A model generated the notes under the pieces. The model saw only the letters and a program-made list of their open reading frames with translations, had not been told where the DNA came from and did no database searches. The position numbers and the translations under genes are program-made. Shown here piece after piece: positions 1 through 8,007 of a DNA stretch of 64,000 nt. Origin of the DNA: Pseudogulbenkiania sp. MAI-1. Its GTDB lineage: Bacteria; Pseudomonadota; Gammaproteobacteria; Burkholderiales; Chromobacteriaceae. Numbering within the stretch: the first letter of the stretch is position 1; each line of letters starts with the position of its first letter. The DNA is taken from the NCBI RefSeq assembly GCF_000527175.1, contig NZ_AZUR01000001.1, positions 717,011 through 781,010 of the forward strand, read 5' to 3'.

Positions 1-171
1 TCGCACCTGTGCGTGGCCGACTCGCTGCGCTGGGCCGAGTGCATCGGCGCCCGCTGCACCATCCTCATCCACATGACGCACGGGCTGGAGTACCACGCGC
101 TGTCGGCGGAGTGCCCGCCGGGGGTGGAAGTGGGCTACGACGGCCTGCGCGTTAGCGTCCCGCTGCGCTGA
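1..171 (+). CDS. C-terminal end of an MBL-fold metallo-hydrolase (partial)
   Basis: Only the last 56 residues lie in the window; the gene begins upstream of base 1. The tail contains ILIHMTHGLEYH followed by VEVGYDGLRVSVPLR and a TGA. This pattern (a late metal-binding His segment, then a VEVGYDGLRV-like end) is typical of PhnP/phosphoribosyl-cyclic-phosphodiesterase-like beta-lactamase-fold hydrolases. The specific substrate cannot be judged from this fragment. It converges on the leftward chorismate-mutase-like gene 18 bp away. Confidence 0.65.
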   Translation, partial: SHLCVADSLRWAECIGARCTILIHMTHGLEYHALSAECPPGVEVGYDGLRVSVPLR

Positions 172-189
172 CCCCTGAAAACGCTTCGG

Positions 190-522
190 TCAACCCTGAG
201 GCTGGCCGAAGTGTTCGCTGTGGGGCGCCTGCCGCGCCTGGTACACATTCATCTCGCTCGCGACGAAGTGTCCGATCATGGTGCGGTACACCGCCGCCGT
301 GAGCTCCGGGTCGGCACCGAGCTCGCCCGCCAGCCGCGTCACGCGGCGTATCACCTGGTCGACGCGCTTGCCGCCCTCGACCTCGGCCGCGCTGTGCTTG
401 AAAGCGGCGGCCTGCTCCACGTACAGGCCGCGCTCGGCGATCAGCGCGACCAGCGCCTGGTCGATGTGGTCGATCTGCTCGCGCACCTCGTCCAGATTCT
501 GGCATTGGTAGATGAAGTCCAT
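190..522 (-). CDS. Chorismate mutase type II family protein (PchB-like)
   Basis: A 110-residue all-helical AroQ-class protein, close to the usual 95-110 residues. The N-terminal helix carries EVREQIDHID with the conserved Arg. The second helix has the IAERGLYVEQAAAFKHS pattern, with the Arg and Lys that bind the substrate carboxylates. The end matches the small isochorismate-pyruvate lyase/chorismate mutase PchB better than long AroQ proteins. The position held by a Gln in PchB appears to be Glu here (VASEM). It should act on chorismate or isochorismate in the cytoplasm; which reaction is not decidable. It is last in a leftward operon after trpS and an amidotransferase-like gene, 11 bp downstream of the latter, so it may share the Trp-responsive leader. 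Confidence 0.8.
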   Translation of the reverse strand: MDFIYQCQNLDEVREQIDHIDQALVALIAERGLYVEQAAAFKHSAAEVEGGKRVDQVIRRVTRLAGELGADPELTAAVYRTMIGHFVASEMNVYQARQAPHSEHFGQPQG

Positions 523-533
523 CGTTCGTCCCC

Positions 534-1238
534 TTATTGCTTATCCGACTGTTTTCTTGACACGGCCTGTACGAACGCCTTGGCCAGGGGCGGGCAGCGA
601 CCTTGCAGCGCGGCGCGCTCCGGCTGGAACAGCGTGGCGACGAAGAACGGATGTCCGTCCAGTTCCACCGCCCGCACCTCGCCGTCGTCATCGCGCGCGG
701 CCACATGCAGCGGGCCGCGCGTCAGCTCCTCGGCAAAGCGCGGGTTCAGGCCGAAGCGGCAGCGGTAGCCTTCGATGGGGGAGGGTGTGTCATAAGCCGA
801 AGCCAGGCGCGTACCGGGCACGAAGCGCACCTCGGCTTGCGTTTCCACCAGCGCGCAGGCGAGCGGCGCAATCACTGCGCGCTCGGCCCCCGGCGCCGTC
901 TCGGCGTGTTCGGCGTCGTGCCAGCCCAGCACATGGCGCGCGTACTCGATCACCGCGTGCTGGAATCCGCCGCAGGTGCCGAGGAAGGGCACGCTGTTTT
1001 CCCGCGCGTGGCGGATGGCCAGCAACGCTCCGTCCATGCTGCGGTAGGGGCTGGCGGGCACGCACCAGATGCCGTCGAAGCCGTGCAAGTCGTCCGGCCC
1101 ATGAATGCCGTCCGTGCCCAGCCACCTCGCCTCGACCTCCGTGCCCAGTGCTTGTGCGGCCAGTTGCAGGGCCGGCGGAATGGCCTGATGGGCCGGGACG
1201 GTGGCGTCGAAATCGCCGACCAGAGCGATGCGGATCAT
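534..1238 (-). CDS. Class I glutamine amidotransferase-like protein (CTP-synthase C-terminal-related family)
   Basis: 234 residues. The class I GATase nucleophile elbow is visible as PFLGTCGGFQHAVIEYAR, with the Cys near residue 95. The usual C-terminal catalytic HPE is replaced by QPE (ATLFQPERAAL), so the His of the triad is missing at the expected place. Similar stand-alone proteins are annotated as CTP-synthase C-terminal-region-related, with unknown function. The start has a good AAGGAG site. It sits 38 bp downstream of trpS and 11 bp upstream of the chorismate-mutase-like gene. The fold assignment is firm, but glutaminase activity is doubtful without the His. Confidence 0.8.
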   Translation of the reverse strand: MIRIALVGDFDATVPAHQAIPPALQLAAQALGTEVEARWLGTDGIHGPDDLHGFDGIWCVPASPYRSMDGALLAIRHARENSVPFLGTCGGFQHAVIEYARHVLGWHDAEHAETAPGAERAVIAPLACALVETQAEVRFVPGTRLASAYDTPSPIEGYRCRFGLNPRFAEELTRGPLHVAARDDDGEVRAVELDGHPFFVATLFQPERAALQGRCPPLAKAFVQAVSRKQSDKQ

Positions 1239-1276
1239 GGTTTCTCCTTCTTATTGATGATCGGGTCGCGGTGGAA

Positions 1277-2299
1277 TCAGTAGTAATTCAACCCCATCGC
1301 CACCTTGACCTCGGAAAGCGTCACGGCGGCCACCTGGCGCGCTTTGGCGGTGCCTTCCTTCAGCATCGCCAGCACCGCCGCCGGATCGCGGGCGTACTCC
1401 TCGCGGCGTTGGCGGATCGGCTCCAGCAGTGCCTGCAGCTTGTCTTCCAGTCGTGCCTTGAGCACCGAGTCGCCGAGCCCGCCGCGGCGGTAGTGCGCTT
1501 TTAGTTCGGCCACGGCCGCGGTGTCGTCGTCGAAGGCGTCGAGGTAGCTGAACACCACGTTGCCCTTGACTTGGCCCGGGTCCTCCACGCGCAGGTGATT
1601 GGGGTCGGTGTACATCATCTTCACCGCCTGGCGGATCTCGTCCGGGCTCGCTGACAGGGCCAGCGCGTTGCCGAGCGACTTCGACATCTTCGCCTTGCCG
1701 TCGATGCCCGGCAGCCGCGCGCCGTGCTCCGGTACCACCGCGCGCGTCTCGATCAGCACGTCCCGGCCGACGCTGGCGTTGAAGCGGCGCACTATCTCGT
1801 TGGTCTGCTCGATCATCGGCACCTGGTCGGCGCCCACCGGCACCACGGTGGCCTTGAAGGCGGTGATGTCGGCCGCCTGCGCCGCCGGGTAGGTCAGGAA
1901 GCCGGCCGGGATGTCGCGCTCGAAGCCACGCTGCTTGATCTCGTCCTTGATGGTCGGGTTGCGCTCCAGCCGCGATACCGTCACCAGGTTGAGGTAGTAG
2001 GACGCCAGTTCCGACAGCTCCGGCACCAGGGTCTGGATGAAGATCGTGCTCTTCTGCGGGTCGATGCCGACCGCCAGGTAGTCGAGCGCCACCTGCAGCA
2101 CGTTGTCGCGCACCTTGAGGTAGTTGCCCATGTTGTCGGTCAGCGCCTGGGCGTCGGCCAGCAGCAGGAACTGGGTGCAGCGATCCTGCAGCAATACGCG
2201 GTTACGCAGCGAGCCGACGTAGTGGCCCAGGTGCAGGGGGCCGGTGGTGCGGTCGCCGGTGAGGATGATGTCGTCGGAGCCGACGGTGTCGAGGTTCAT
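1277..2299 (-). CDS. trpS: Tryptophanyl-tRNA synthetase
   Basis: 340 residues, close to the E. coli enzyme (334). It charges tRNA-Trp in the cytoplasm. Class I signatures are present: the HIGH-like segment TGPLHLGHYVGS near the N-terminus and KMSKS (DGKAKMSKSLGNAL) near residue 195-200. The same frame stays open upstream to 2545. MNLDTVGSDDIILTGDRTTG is the conserved beginning and is preceded by GGAG, so 2299 is the chosen start. Upstream (2355-2466) lies a leader peptide with tandem Trp codons and a terminator hairpin, indicating transcription attenuation by charged tRNA-Trp. Two further genes follow in the same direction. Confidence 0.97.
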   Translation of the reverse strand: MNLDTVGSDDIILTGDRTTGPLHLGHYVGSLRNRVLLQDRCTQFLLLADAQALTDNMGNYLKVRDNVLQVALDYLAVGIDPQKSTIFIQTLVPELSELASYYLNLVTVSRLERNPTIKDEIKQRGFERDIPAGFLTYPAAQAADITAFKATVVPVGADQVPMIEQTNEIVRRFNASVGRDVLIETRAVVPEHGARLPGIDGKAKMSKSLGNALALSASPDEIRQAVKMMYTDPNHLRVEDPGQVKGNVVFSYLDAFDDDTAAVAELKAHYRRGGLGDSVLKARLEDKLQALLEPIRQRREEYARDPAAVLAMLKEGTAKARQVAAVTLSEVKVAMGLNYY

Positions 2300-2354
2300 G
2301 CTGATCTCCACTAGGGTTCCGGGAGACTGCCAGCAAGGAAGGGGGAAAACGAAA

Positions 2355-2383
2355 CCCCGGAGCGCCTGCTGGCAGCTCCGGGG
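2355..2383 (-). terminator. Attenuator terminator hairpin in the trpS leader
   Basis: On the minus strand CCCCGGAGC pairs with GCTCCGGGG around an 11-nt loop, and TTTCGTTTT follows. It lies between the leader peptide stop and the trpS ribosome binding site, so read-through is needed for trpS expression. Its 5' arm contains GCTGCC (2371-2376), which can instead pair with GGCGGC (2408-2413). That gives the mutually exclusive antiterminator expected of a ribosome-controlled attenuator. Confidence 0.8.
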
Positions 2384-2404
2384 TTTTCGGGTATACGCAA
2401 CCGC

Positions 2405-2429
2405 GGTGCCGCCTAGGACAGGCGCCACC
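2405..2429 (-). promoter_or_regulatory. Leader 1:2 hairpin of the trpS attenuator
   Basis: GGTGGCGCC (2421-2429, covering the Trp-Trp codons) pairs with GGCGGCACC (2405-2413) across a 7-nt loop, 8 of 9 pairs, with one G-G mismatch. A ribosome stalled on the TGG codons would mask the first arm and free the second arm to form the antiterminator. Confidence 0.7.
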
Positions 2430-2466
2430 AACCAAACGCGAAAGCGGATGCGAACGAGGTATTCAT
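2413..2466 (-). CDS. trpS leader peptide with tandem Trp codons
   Basis: A 17-codon reading frame, MNTSFASAFAFGWWRLS, ending in TAG; an in-frame ATG at 2475 would add three residues. The two adjacent TGG codons (2425-2430) sit where a stalled ribosome would control the downstream hairpins. The ribosome binding site is weak for either ATG. The peptide itself probably has no function; the frame matters only as a tryptophan sensor. It is too short for ordinary gene callers. The call rests on the combination of position, Trp-Trp and the alternative hairpins. Confidence 0.75.
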   Translation of the reverse strand: MNTSFASAFAFGWWRLS

Positions 2467-2517
2467 GCTTTTCATCAGACCATGTACTCGACGTCGGAGT
2501 CAAGTCGGCTGTGTTAA

Positions 2518-2695
2518 GGGCCTTTTCAGTAGGCGAGCGAGTCAAAGCAGGTTGAATGCTGCCGGAGTGCAGGAACCGGAATGTACACGAAGTACATGAG
2601 GATTCCGCATCGCTGAGCGACTCTTAATTGAAGAGTCGCACGCAGTCCCGCCGGCATTCGAGATGCGAAGGCGCAGCCGCCTATATGGATAGGCT
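2518..2695. repeat. Long hairpin repeat element, type C copy 1
   Basis: Ends are imperfect inverted repeats: GGGCCTTTTCAGTAGGCG at the left against CCTATATGGATAGGCTC at the right. The inner arms CAAAGCAGGTTGAATGC and GCCGGCATTCGAGATGC continue the stem. The centre holds GTACACGAAGTAC. The arms match a second copy at 49025-49164, while the loops differ. It abuts the ppsR stop codon and lies between ppsR and the trpS leader. Confidence 0.7.
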
Positions 2696-3517
2696 CTAGA
2701 ACTTCCGCGTCAGGTTGGCCTTGTGCATGATGGTCGAGGCGATCTCCTCGATCGACTTGTGCGTGGTGCTAATGAACGGAATGGCGTGCTGGCGGAACAT
2801 CGATTCGGCCTCGTTCACCTCGGAGCGGCAGTTCTCCATGCTGGCGTACTTGGAATCGGGGCGACGTTCGGAGCGGATGTGATGCAACCGTGCCGGGTCG
2901 ATGGTCAGCCCGAAGATCTTCTGGCGGAACGGCAGCAGCATCTTCGGCAGCGTCGGGCTGCCCAGGTCTTCCGGCGTCAGCGGGTAATTGGCGGCCTTGA
3001 TGCCGTACTGCAGCGCCAGGTACAGGCAGGTCGGGGTCTTGCCCGAGCGCGATACGCCGACCAGCACCACGTCGGCCTCGTGCAGGTCCTTCAGCTTGAC
3101 CCCGTCGTCGTGGTTGAGCGAATAGTTCACCGCCTCGATGCGGTGATCGTACTGCTCCTCGTCCATCATGCCGTGCGCCTTGCCCACCGATAAGGTGGCT
3201 TTCTGGTGCAGTTCGGCCTCCAGCTCGCCGATGAAGGCCTCGAAGAAGTCGATCACCAGCGCGTGGTCGACGCGCAGCGCCTGGCGCACCTCGGCGTTGA
3301 CGATGCTGGTGAACACCACCGGCTTCTGATGATCCTCGATAGTGCGCTGGCGGATCATCTCGGCCACCTCGCGCGCCTTCTCCACTGTGTCGACGAAGGG
3401 AATGGTTTCGCGCTTGAATTCGATGGTGTCAAACTGCGTCAGCAAGGTGTTGCCGAGGGCCTCGGCGGTGATGCCGGTGCGGTCGGAAACGAAAATGGCG
3501 GAGCGGAGGTGTGGCAT
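2696..3517 (-). CDS. ppsR: PEP synthetase regulatory protein (bifunctional kinase/pyrophosphorylase)
   Basis: 273 residues, the normal length for the DUF299 family. It phosphorylates a Thr next to the catalytic His of PEP synthase using ADP, inactivating it, and reverses this with phosphate. The N-terminus (RSAIFVSDRTGITAEALGN) and the P-loop-like GVSRSGKTPTCLYLA near residues 155-169 are hallmark motifs. Its target ppsA is divergently transcribed 324 bp away, the usual arrangement. The start at 3517 has AGGTG upstream. Its stop touches repeat element C1. Confidence 0.96.
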   Translation of the reverse strand: MPHLRSAIFVSDRTGITAEALGNTLLTQFDTIEFKRETIPFVDTVEKAREVAEMIRQRTIEDHQKPVVFTSIVNAEVRQALRVDHALVIDFFEAFIGELEAELHQKATLSVGKAHGMMDEEQYDHRIEAVNYSLNHDDGVKLKDLHEADVVLVGVSRSGKTPTCLYLALQYGIKAANYPLTPEDLGSPTLPKMLLPFRQKIFGLTIDPARLHHIRSERRPDSKYASMENCRSEVNEAESMFRQHAIPFISTTHKSIEEIASTIMHKANLTRKF

Positions 3518-3647
3518 GAATGCACCTGTCGAGGAGAAATGGCGGAGAGTCTGCCGCCGATTATACCTCTCCCGCCCGCGCCGTCAGCGTTCTTGCTGCG
3601 CCGCACGGCGAGAGGGCGGCTATCGCCCCGCCCTATTTGGCTTCAAG

Positions 3648-3663
3648 GTAGTGTTAACACTAC
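3648..3663. promoter_or_regulatory. 16-bp perfect palindrome between ppsR and ppsA
   Basis: GTAGTGTTAACACTAC is fully self-complementary and lies in the 324-bp divergent intergenic region, about 130 bp upstream of the ppsR start and 180 bp upstream of ppsA. It has the form of a dimeric repressor site. I do not recognise it as a Cra, PurR or FadR box. A possible ppsA -10 (TAGAAT, 3794-3799) is visible but lacks a clear -35. The rest of the gap shows nothing else firm. Confidence 0.5.
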
Positions 3664-3841
3664 ATGACAAAAGGCTTTTTCCCGCCGGGAGGGTGCGATG
3701 ATGCCAGAACAGCTGGATGGAAGTCCTTGATTAAGGGCAAATCCTCACCTTGTGCGTCGCAAAAGACGCTACGCAAGCGGGACGTTAATCGGCTAGAATG
3801 CGGCTTTCTATCGTCTCCAATCCAATACAGGAAGTGAAGTG

Positions 3842-6229
3842 ATGGCAGAGAACTACGTCATCTGGTTCGAGAAGCTGCGCATGACCGACGTTGAACAGGT
3901 AGGTGGCAAGAACGCCTCCCTGGGCGAAATGATCAGTCAGCTGGCCAACTCGGGTGTCCGTGTACCCGGTGGTTTCGCCACGACGGCGGATGCCTATCGT
4001 GATTTCCTGCAGCACAACGGCCTGGCCGAGCGCATCAGCGCCGCGCTGGCCAAGCTGGACGTCGACGACGTGACCGAACTGGCCCGCGTCGGCAAGGAAA
4101 TCCGCCAGTGGATCATCGATACCCCGTTCCCTGCCAAGCTTGATGCCGACATCAAGGAAGCCTGGGACAAGATGGTGGCCGACTCCGGCGGCGCCGACAT
4201 CTCCGTCGCCGTGCGCTCCTCCGCCACCGCGGAAGACCTGCCGGACGCCTCGTTCGCCGGTCAGCAGGAAACCTTCCTGAACATCCGTGGCCTGGACAAC
4301 GTCAAGGAAGCCATGAAGCACGTCTTCGCTTCCCTGTACAACGACCGCGCCATCTCCTACCGCGTGCACAAGGGCTTCGCCCATGACGTAGTGGCTCTGT
4401 CGGCCGGCGTGCAGCGCATGGTGCGTTCCGACTCCGGCGCCGCCGGCGTGATGTTCACCATCGACACCGAATCGGGCTTCGAAGACGTGGTGTTCATCAC
4501 CGCTTCCTACGGCCTCGGCGAGACCGTGGTGCAAGGCGCCGTGAACCCGGACGAATTCTACGTCCACAAGCCGACGCTGAAGGCTGGCCGTCCGGCCATC
4601 CTGCGCAAGACCCTGGGCTCCAAGCTGATCAAGATGGAGTTCACCGATGCTTCGCAAGCCGGCCGCTCGGTGAAGACCGTCGACGTGGCCGAAACCGACC
4701 GCAAGCAGTTCTCCATCAGCGACGCCGAAGTGGAAGAACTGGCCCAGTACGCGCTGATCATCGAGAAGCATTATGGCCGCCCGATGGACATCGAGTGGGG
4801 CCGCGACGGTCTGGACGGCAAGCTGTACATCCTGCAGGCCCGCCCGGAAACCGTGAAGTCGCAGGAAGACCGCAAGGACACCCTGCGCCGCTACCGCCTG
4901 AACAGCAAGTCCACCGTACTGGCCGAAGGCCGCGCCATCGGCCAGAAGATCGGCCAGGGCACCGTGCGCCTGATCAAGGACGCGTCCGAGATGGATGCCG
5001 TCAAGGCCGGCGACGTGCTGGTGACCGACATGACCGACCCGGATTGGGAACCGGTGATGAAGCGTGCCGCCGCCATCGTTACCAACCGTGGCGGCCGTAC
5101 CTGCCACGCCGCGATCATCGCGCGCGAACTGGGTATCCCGGCCGTGGTCGGCTGTGGCGATGCTACCGAAGTGCTGCGTGACGGCATGCAGGTGACCGTG
5201 TCCTGCGCCGAAGGCGACACCGGCAACATCTACGACGGCCTGCTCGAAGTCGAAGTCATCGATCTCGAACTGGACAAGATGCCGGAATCTCCGGTCAAGA
5301 TCATGATGAACGTGGGCAACCCGGAACTGGCCTTCGACTTCGCGCAGCTGCCGAACGAAGGCGTGGGTCTGGCGCGCATGGAGTTCGTGATCAACCGCCA
5401 GATCGGCATCCACCCGAAAGCGCTGCTCGAATTCGACAGCCTGCCGGCCGACCTGAAAGCCACCATCACCGACCGCATCGCCGGTTACGCCAGCCCGGTC
5501 GACTTCTACGTCGACAAGATCGCCGAAGGCGTGTCCACGCTGGCGGCCGCGTTCTACCCGAAGAAGGTCATCGTGCGCATGTCCGACTTCAAGTCGAACG
5601 AGTACGCCAACCTGATCGGCGGCCAGCTGTACGAGCCGCACGAAGAGAACCCGATGATCGGCTTCCGCGGCGCCGCCCGCTACGTGGCCGACAGCTTCCG
5701 CGACTGCTTCGAGCTGGAATGCCGCGCCATCAAGAAAGTGCGCGACGTGATGGGCCTCACCAACGTGGAAGTGATGATCCCGTTCGTGCGTACCCTCGCC
5801 GAAGCCGAGAAGGTGATCGAGATCCTGGCCGCCAATGGCCTGAAGCGCGGCGATAACGGCCTGCGTCTGATCATGATGTGCGAACTGCCGACCAACGCGG
5901 TGCTGGCCGAGCGCTTCCTCGAGCACTTCGATGGCTTCTCCATCGGCTCCAACGACATGACCCAGCTCACCCTGGGCGTGGATCGCGACTCCGGCGGCCC
6001 GATCGCCTCCACCTTCGACGAGCGCAACGACGCCGTGAAGGCGATGCTGCACATGGCGATCCAGGCCTGCCGCAAGCTGAACAAGTACGTCGGCATCTGC
6101 GGTCAGGGCCCGTCCGACCATCCGGACTTCGCCAAGTGGCTGGTGGAAGAGGGCATCGAGACCATCTCGCTGAACCCGGACACCGTGGTCGAGACCTGGA
6201 TCTATCTGGCCAAGGAACTGAACGCTTAA
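3842..6229 (+). CDS. ppsA: Phosphoenolpyruvate synthase
   Basis: 795 residues. It converts pyruvate plus ATP to PEP, AMP and phosphate for gluconeogenesis. Domain order is an N-terminal ATP-binding domain (VGGKNASLGEMI, then AVRSSATAEDLPDASFAGQ near 125-143), the swivelling phosphohistidine domain with GGRTCHAAIIARELGIPAVVG near 417-437 (catalytic His, with Thr as PpsR target), and a C-terminal PEP-utilising barrel with MMCELPTNAVLAERF and SIGSNDMTQLTLGVDRD. AGGAAG is spaced correctly for the ATG at 3842 rather than the GTG one codon earlier. A strong terminator follows at 6381. Confidence 0.98.
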   Translation: MAENYVIWFEKLRMTDVEQVGGKNASLGEMISQLANSGVRVPGGFATTADAYRDFLQHNGLAERISAALAKLDVDDVTELARVGKEIRQWIIDTPFPAKLDADIKEAWDKMVADSGGADISVAVRSSATAEDLPDASFAGQQETFLNIRGLDNVKEAMKHVFASLYNDRAISYRVHKGFAHDVVALSAGVQRMVRSDSGAAGVMFTIDTESGFEDVVFITASYGLGETVVQGAVNPDEFYVHKPTLKAGRPAILRKTLGSKLIKMEFTDASQAGRSVKTVDVAETDRKQFSISDAEVEELAQYALIIEKHYGRPMDIEWGRDGLDGKLYILQARPETVKSQEDRKDTLRRYRLNSKSTVLAEGRAIGQKIGQGTVRLIKDASEMDAVKAGDVLVTDMTDPDWEPVMKRAAAIVTNRGGRTCHAAIIARELGIPAVVGCGDATEVLRDGMQVTVSCAEGDTGNIYDGLLEVEVIDLELDKMPESPVKIMMNVGNPELAFDFAQLPNEGVGLARMEFVINRQIGIHPKALLEFDSLPADLKATITDRIAGYASPVDFYVDKIAEGVSTLAAAFYPKKVIVRMSDFKSNEYANLIGGQLYEPHEENPMIGFRGAARYVADSFRDCFELECRAIKKVRDVMGLTNVEVMIPFVRTLAEAEKVIEILAANGLKRGDNGLRLIMMCELPTNAVLAERFLEHFDGFSIGSNDMTQLTLGVDRDSGGPIASTFDERNDAVKAMLHMAIQACRKLNKYVGICGQGPSDHPDFAKWLVEEGIETISLNPDTVVETWIYLAKELNA

Positions 6230-6230
6230 T

Positions 6231-6351
6231 CGCTTGTGAATAAATCGGCTGCGCGCCCCGATGCCGGCCCTGTGATGCTCGCCGTACCACTTGTACGGCT
6301 GTGCTTCTCGGCCCAGCCTCTGGGCGCTCGCGGCGATTTCTTTCACAAGCG
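6231..6351. repeat. Miniature inverted-repeat element, type A copy 1
   Basis: Terminal inverted repeats of about 22 bp: GCTTGTGAATAAATCGGCTG at the left and a right end whose complement reads GCTTGTGAAAGAAATCGCCG. The centre has GTACCACTTGTAC. It is closely similar to 22567-22687, including TGCTCGCCGTACC and the ACGGCTGTGCTTCTCG segment. It lies immediately after the ppsA stop and before its terminator, so it would be transcribed as a large hairpin. Confidence 0.8.
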
Positions 6352-6380
6352 CTGAGCGTCGATAATCATGATGACTTCAA

Positions 6381-6408
6381 AGCCGCCCCCGACCGGGGCG
6401 GCTTTTTT
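6381..6408 (+). terminator. Rho-independent terminator of ppsA
   Basis: AGCCGCCCC pairs with GGGGCGGCT around a 5-nt loop and is followed by a T tract. Confidence 0.9.
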
Positions 6409-6525
6409 ACTGCCGAGACATAGCGGGGTGAGGTGCGATTCGCCGGGCAGTCGGCGTGCCGCGCGCTATGCTGAAGTTGTACCCGCCCTGACGGGTTTTT
6501 CCGTGTCATCACCAGGGAGCACAAC

Positions 6526-6735
6526 ATGAGCAAGCACGTGTACAAGATGGTGGAGCTGGTCGGCTCCTCCACCGAGGGCAGCGACGATGCCATCCGCACC
6601 GCCATCGCCAAGGCCGGCGTCACGCTGAAGCACATCGACTGGTTCGAGGTGTTGGAGACGCGCGGGCATATCGTCGACGGCGCCATCGCCCACTGGCAGG
6701 TCACGATCAAGGTGGGCTTCCGCGTCGAGGATTGA
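6526..6735 (+). CDS. Dodecin family flavin-binding protein
   Basis: 69 residues, the full size of dodecins, which assemble as hollow dodecamers that bind and buffer flavins. The start MSKHVYKMVELVGSSTEGSD and the segment IDWFEVLETRGHIVDG, with the conserved Trp that stacks on the flavin ring, are characteristic. AGGGAG is placed well before the ATG. It is a stand-alone gene between the ppsA terminator and a convergent LysR gene. Confidence 0.93.
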   Translation: MSKHVYKMVELVGSSTEGSDDAIRTAIAKAGVTLKHIDWFEVLETRGHIVDGAIAHWQVTIKVGFRVED

Positions 6736-6756
6736 ACCTGCCCGGTAGGCCGCTGT

Positions 6757-7686
6757 TTAAGAATGGGCTCCGTCGTCGTCCAGGATGGCGCGCAGGCGTG
6801 GCACCACCAGCTGCAGGAAGGCCTCGTATTTCTTCGGCATCGGGTGGCGATAGGGATAGACCAGGAACACCGGCCAGCCGGAAGAGCGCCAGCCGGGCAA
6901 CACCGGGCAGAGTTCGCCGCGCGCCAGCTGTGGGCTGACCACGTACTGCGGCAACAGGCCGATACCCACGCCGGCGCAGGCGGCGTTGGCGATCACCGCG
7001 TACTGGTCGCAGAGCAGCGTCGGCCGGACGGAGAGCGAAACGAACTGGCCGTCCCTTTCCAGCCGCCAGTCGAGGCCGGTTTCGTTGTAGCTGTTGTGCA
7101 GCAGCTGGTGCTTGAGCAGGTCTTCCGGGGTTTGCGGGATGCCGGCCCGCTCCAGGTAGGCTGGCGCGGCGTACAGCTCCTCCCAGACGAAGCCGATCGA
7201 TTTGGCCACCAGCCGGTCGTCGTGCACGGCCCGTGTGCGCAGGCAGAAGTCGAGGCCGGCCTCCACCGGGTCCTGCAGCCGGTTCTCGGCCACCAGTTCC
7301 ATTTCCAGGGCGGGGTGGAGTTCGGCCAGCTCGCCCAGCAGCGGGGCCAGGAGGTACTGCGCGAACGACATGGTCGAGCTCACGCGCAGCGGGCCGCCGA
7401 TGGCACCCTGGGCCTCCTCGATGTCGGGCCGCACCTTGTCGAGCATGCTGCGCAGCTGCGCGGCGTGGCAGGCCAGGCGCCGGCCGGCCTCGGTCAGCGC
7501 CACGCGCCGGGTGTTGCGCAGCACCAGCACCGTGCCCAGATCGTGCTCCAGGTCCTTCACCAGTTGACTGATCCGGCTCTTGGCGCAGCCGATGGCTTCG
7601 GCTGCTGCGGTGAAGCTGCCGAGGCGCGCCAGAGCGTCGAAGGCGAGCAGGGCATCGGGGGACGGGATGTGTGGATTTGTTTTCAT
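6757..7686 (-). CDS. LysR-family transcriptional regulator
   Basis: 309 residues, standard length. The N-terminal winged helix-turn-helix spans about residues 10-68 (LLAFDALARLGSFTAAAEAI, then SRISQLVKDLEHDLG). The rest is a LysR substrate-binding domain of the two-lobed periplasmic-binding fold. The divergent neighbour is a small uncharacterised frame starting at 7780. The effector and targets are unknown. The short 93-bp divergent gap is the natural place for its operator. Confidence 0.92.
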   Translation of the reverse strand: MKTNPHIPSPDALLAFDALARLGSFTAAAEAIGCAKSRISQLVKDLEHDLGTVLVLRNTRRVALTEAGRRLACHAAQLRSMLDKVRPDIEEAQGAIGGPLRVSSTMSFAQYLLAPLLGELAELHPALEMELVAENRLQDPVEAGLDFCLRTRAVHDDRLVAKSIGFVWEELYAAPAYLERAGIPQTPEDLLKHQLLHNSYNETGLDWRLERDGQFVSLSVRPTLLCDQYAVIANAACAGVGIGLLPQYVVSPQLARGELCPVLPGWRSSGWPVFLVYPYRHPMPKKYEAFLQLVVPRLRAILDDDGAHS

Positions 7687-7779
7687 GCCAGAACAATGTG
7701 TTGCTTTTGCCGCTATTTTTACTAGTTTAATCGCTAGCTATGCTTTGTGCATGCCTATTTCCCGAACAGTGAGGCCATC

Positions 7780-8007
7780 ATGCACAAACCCTCCGCGTGT
7801 GCTGCCGGGGCTTGCCTAGCGCCTGCTTCCGGCTTGGCGCTCCGTCTCGCCAGCGTCTTCCGGCAAGTGTTTTCCCTCCGCTGGCGGCGGTGCCGCGTCT
7901 TACCCGCCCTGCCGGACCATTACCACGCCGAACTGGAGCGGCTGGGCGTGGGGCTGCGGCCGATCGAGCCTCCCACCTTGCGGCTGCCGCGCTTGCCGCC
8001 GCTGTAG
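7780..8007 (+). CDS. Small Arg-rich hypothetical protein
   Basis: A 75-residue frame starting MHKPSACAAGACLAP with GTGAGG upstream. The mid-section LRWRRCRVLPALPDHYHAELERLGVGL is Arg-rich and ends in a Pro/Leu tail. The pattern distantly recalls small DUF1127-type proteins, but I cannot confirm this. It is divergent from the LysR gene, which could be its regulator. High GC makes spurious frames of this length possible. Confidence 0.4.
   Translation: MHKPSACAAGACLAPASGLALRLASVFRQVFSLRWRRCRVLPALPDHYHAELERLGVGLRPIEPPTLRLPRLPPL

Noticed and set aside
2400..2416. T-box-like string (AGGCGGCACCGCGG) upstream of trpS
   Set aside because: It resembles the T-box consensus by chance. No specifier or Stem I structure precedes it, and the leader peptide plus alternative hairpins explain the region better.
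3785..6346. 850-codon minus-strand frame opposite ppsA
   Set aside because: His/Gly/Val-rich antisense shadow of ppsA with no ribosome binding site or motifs.
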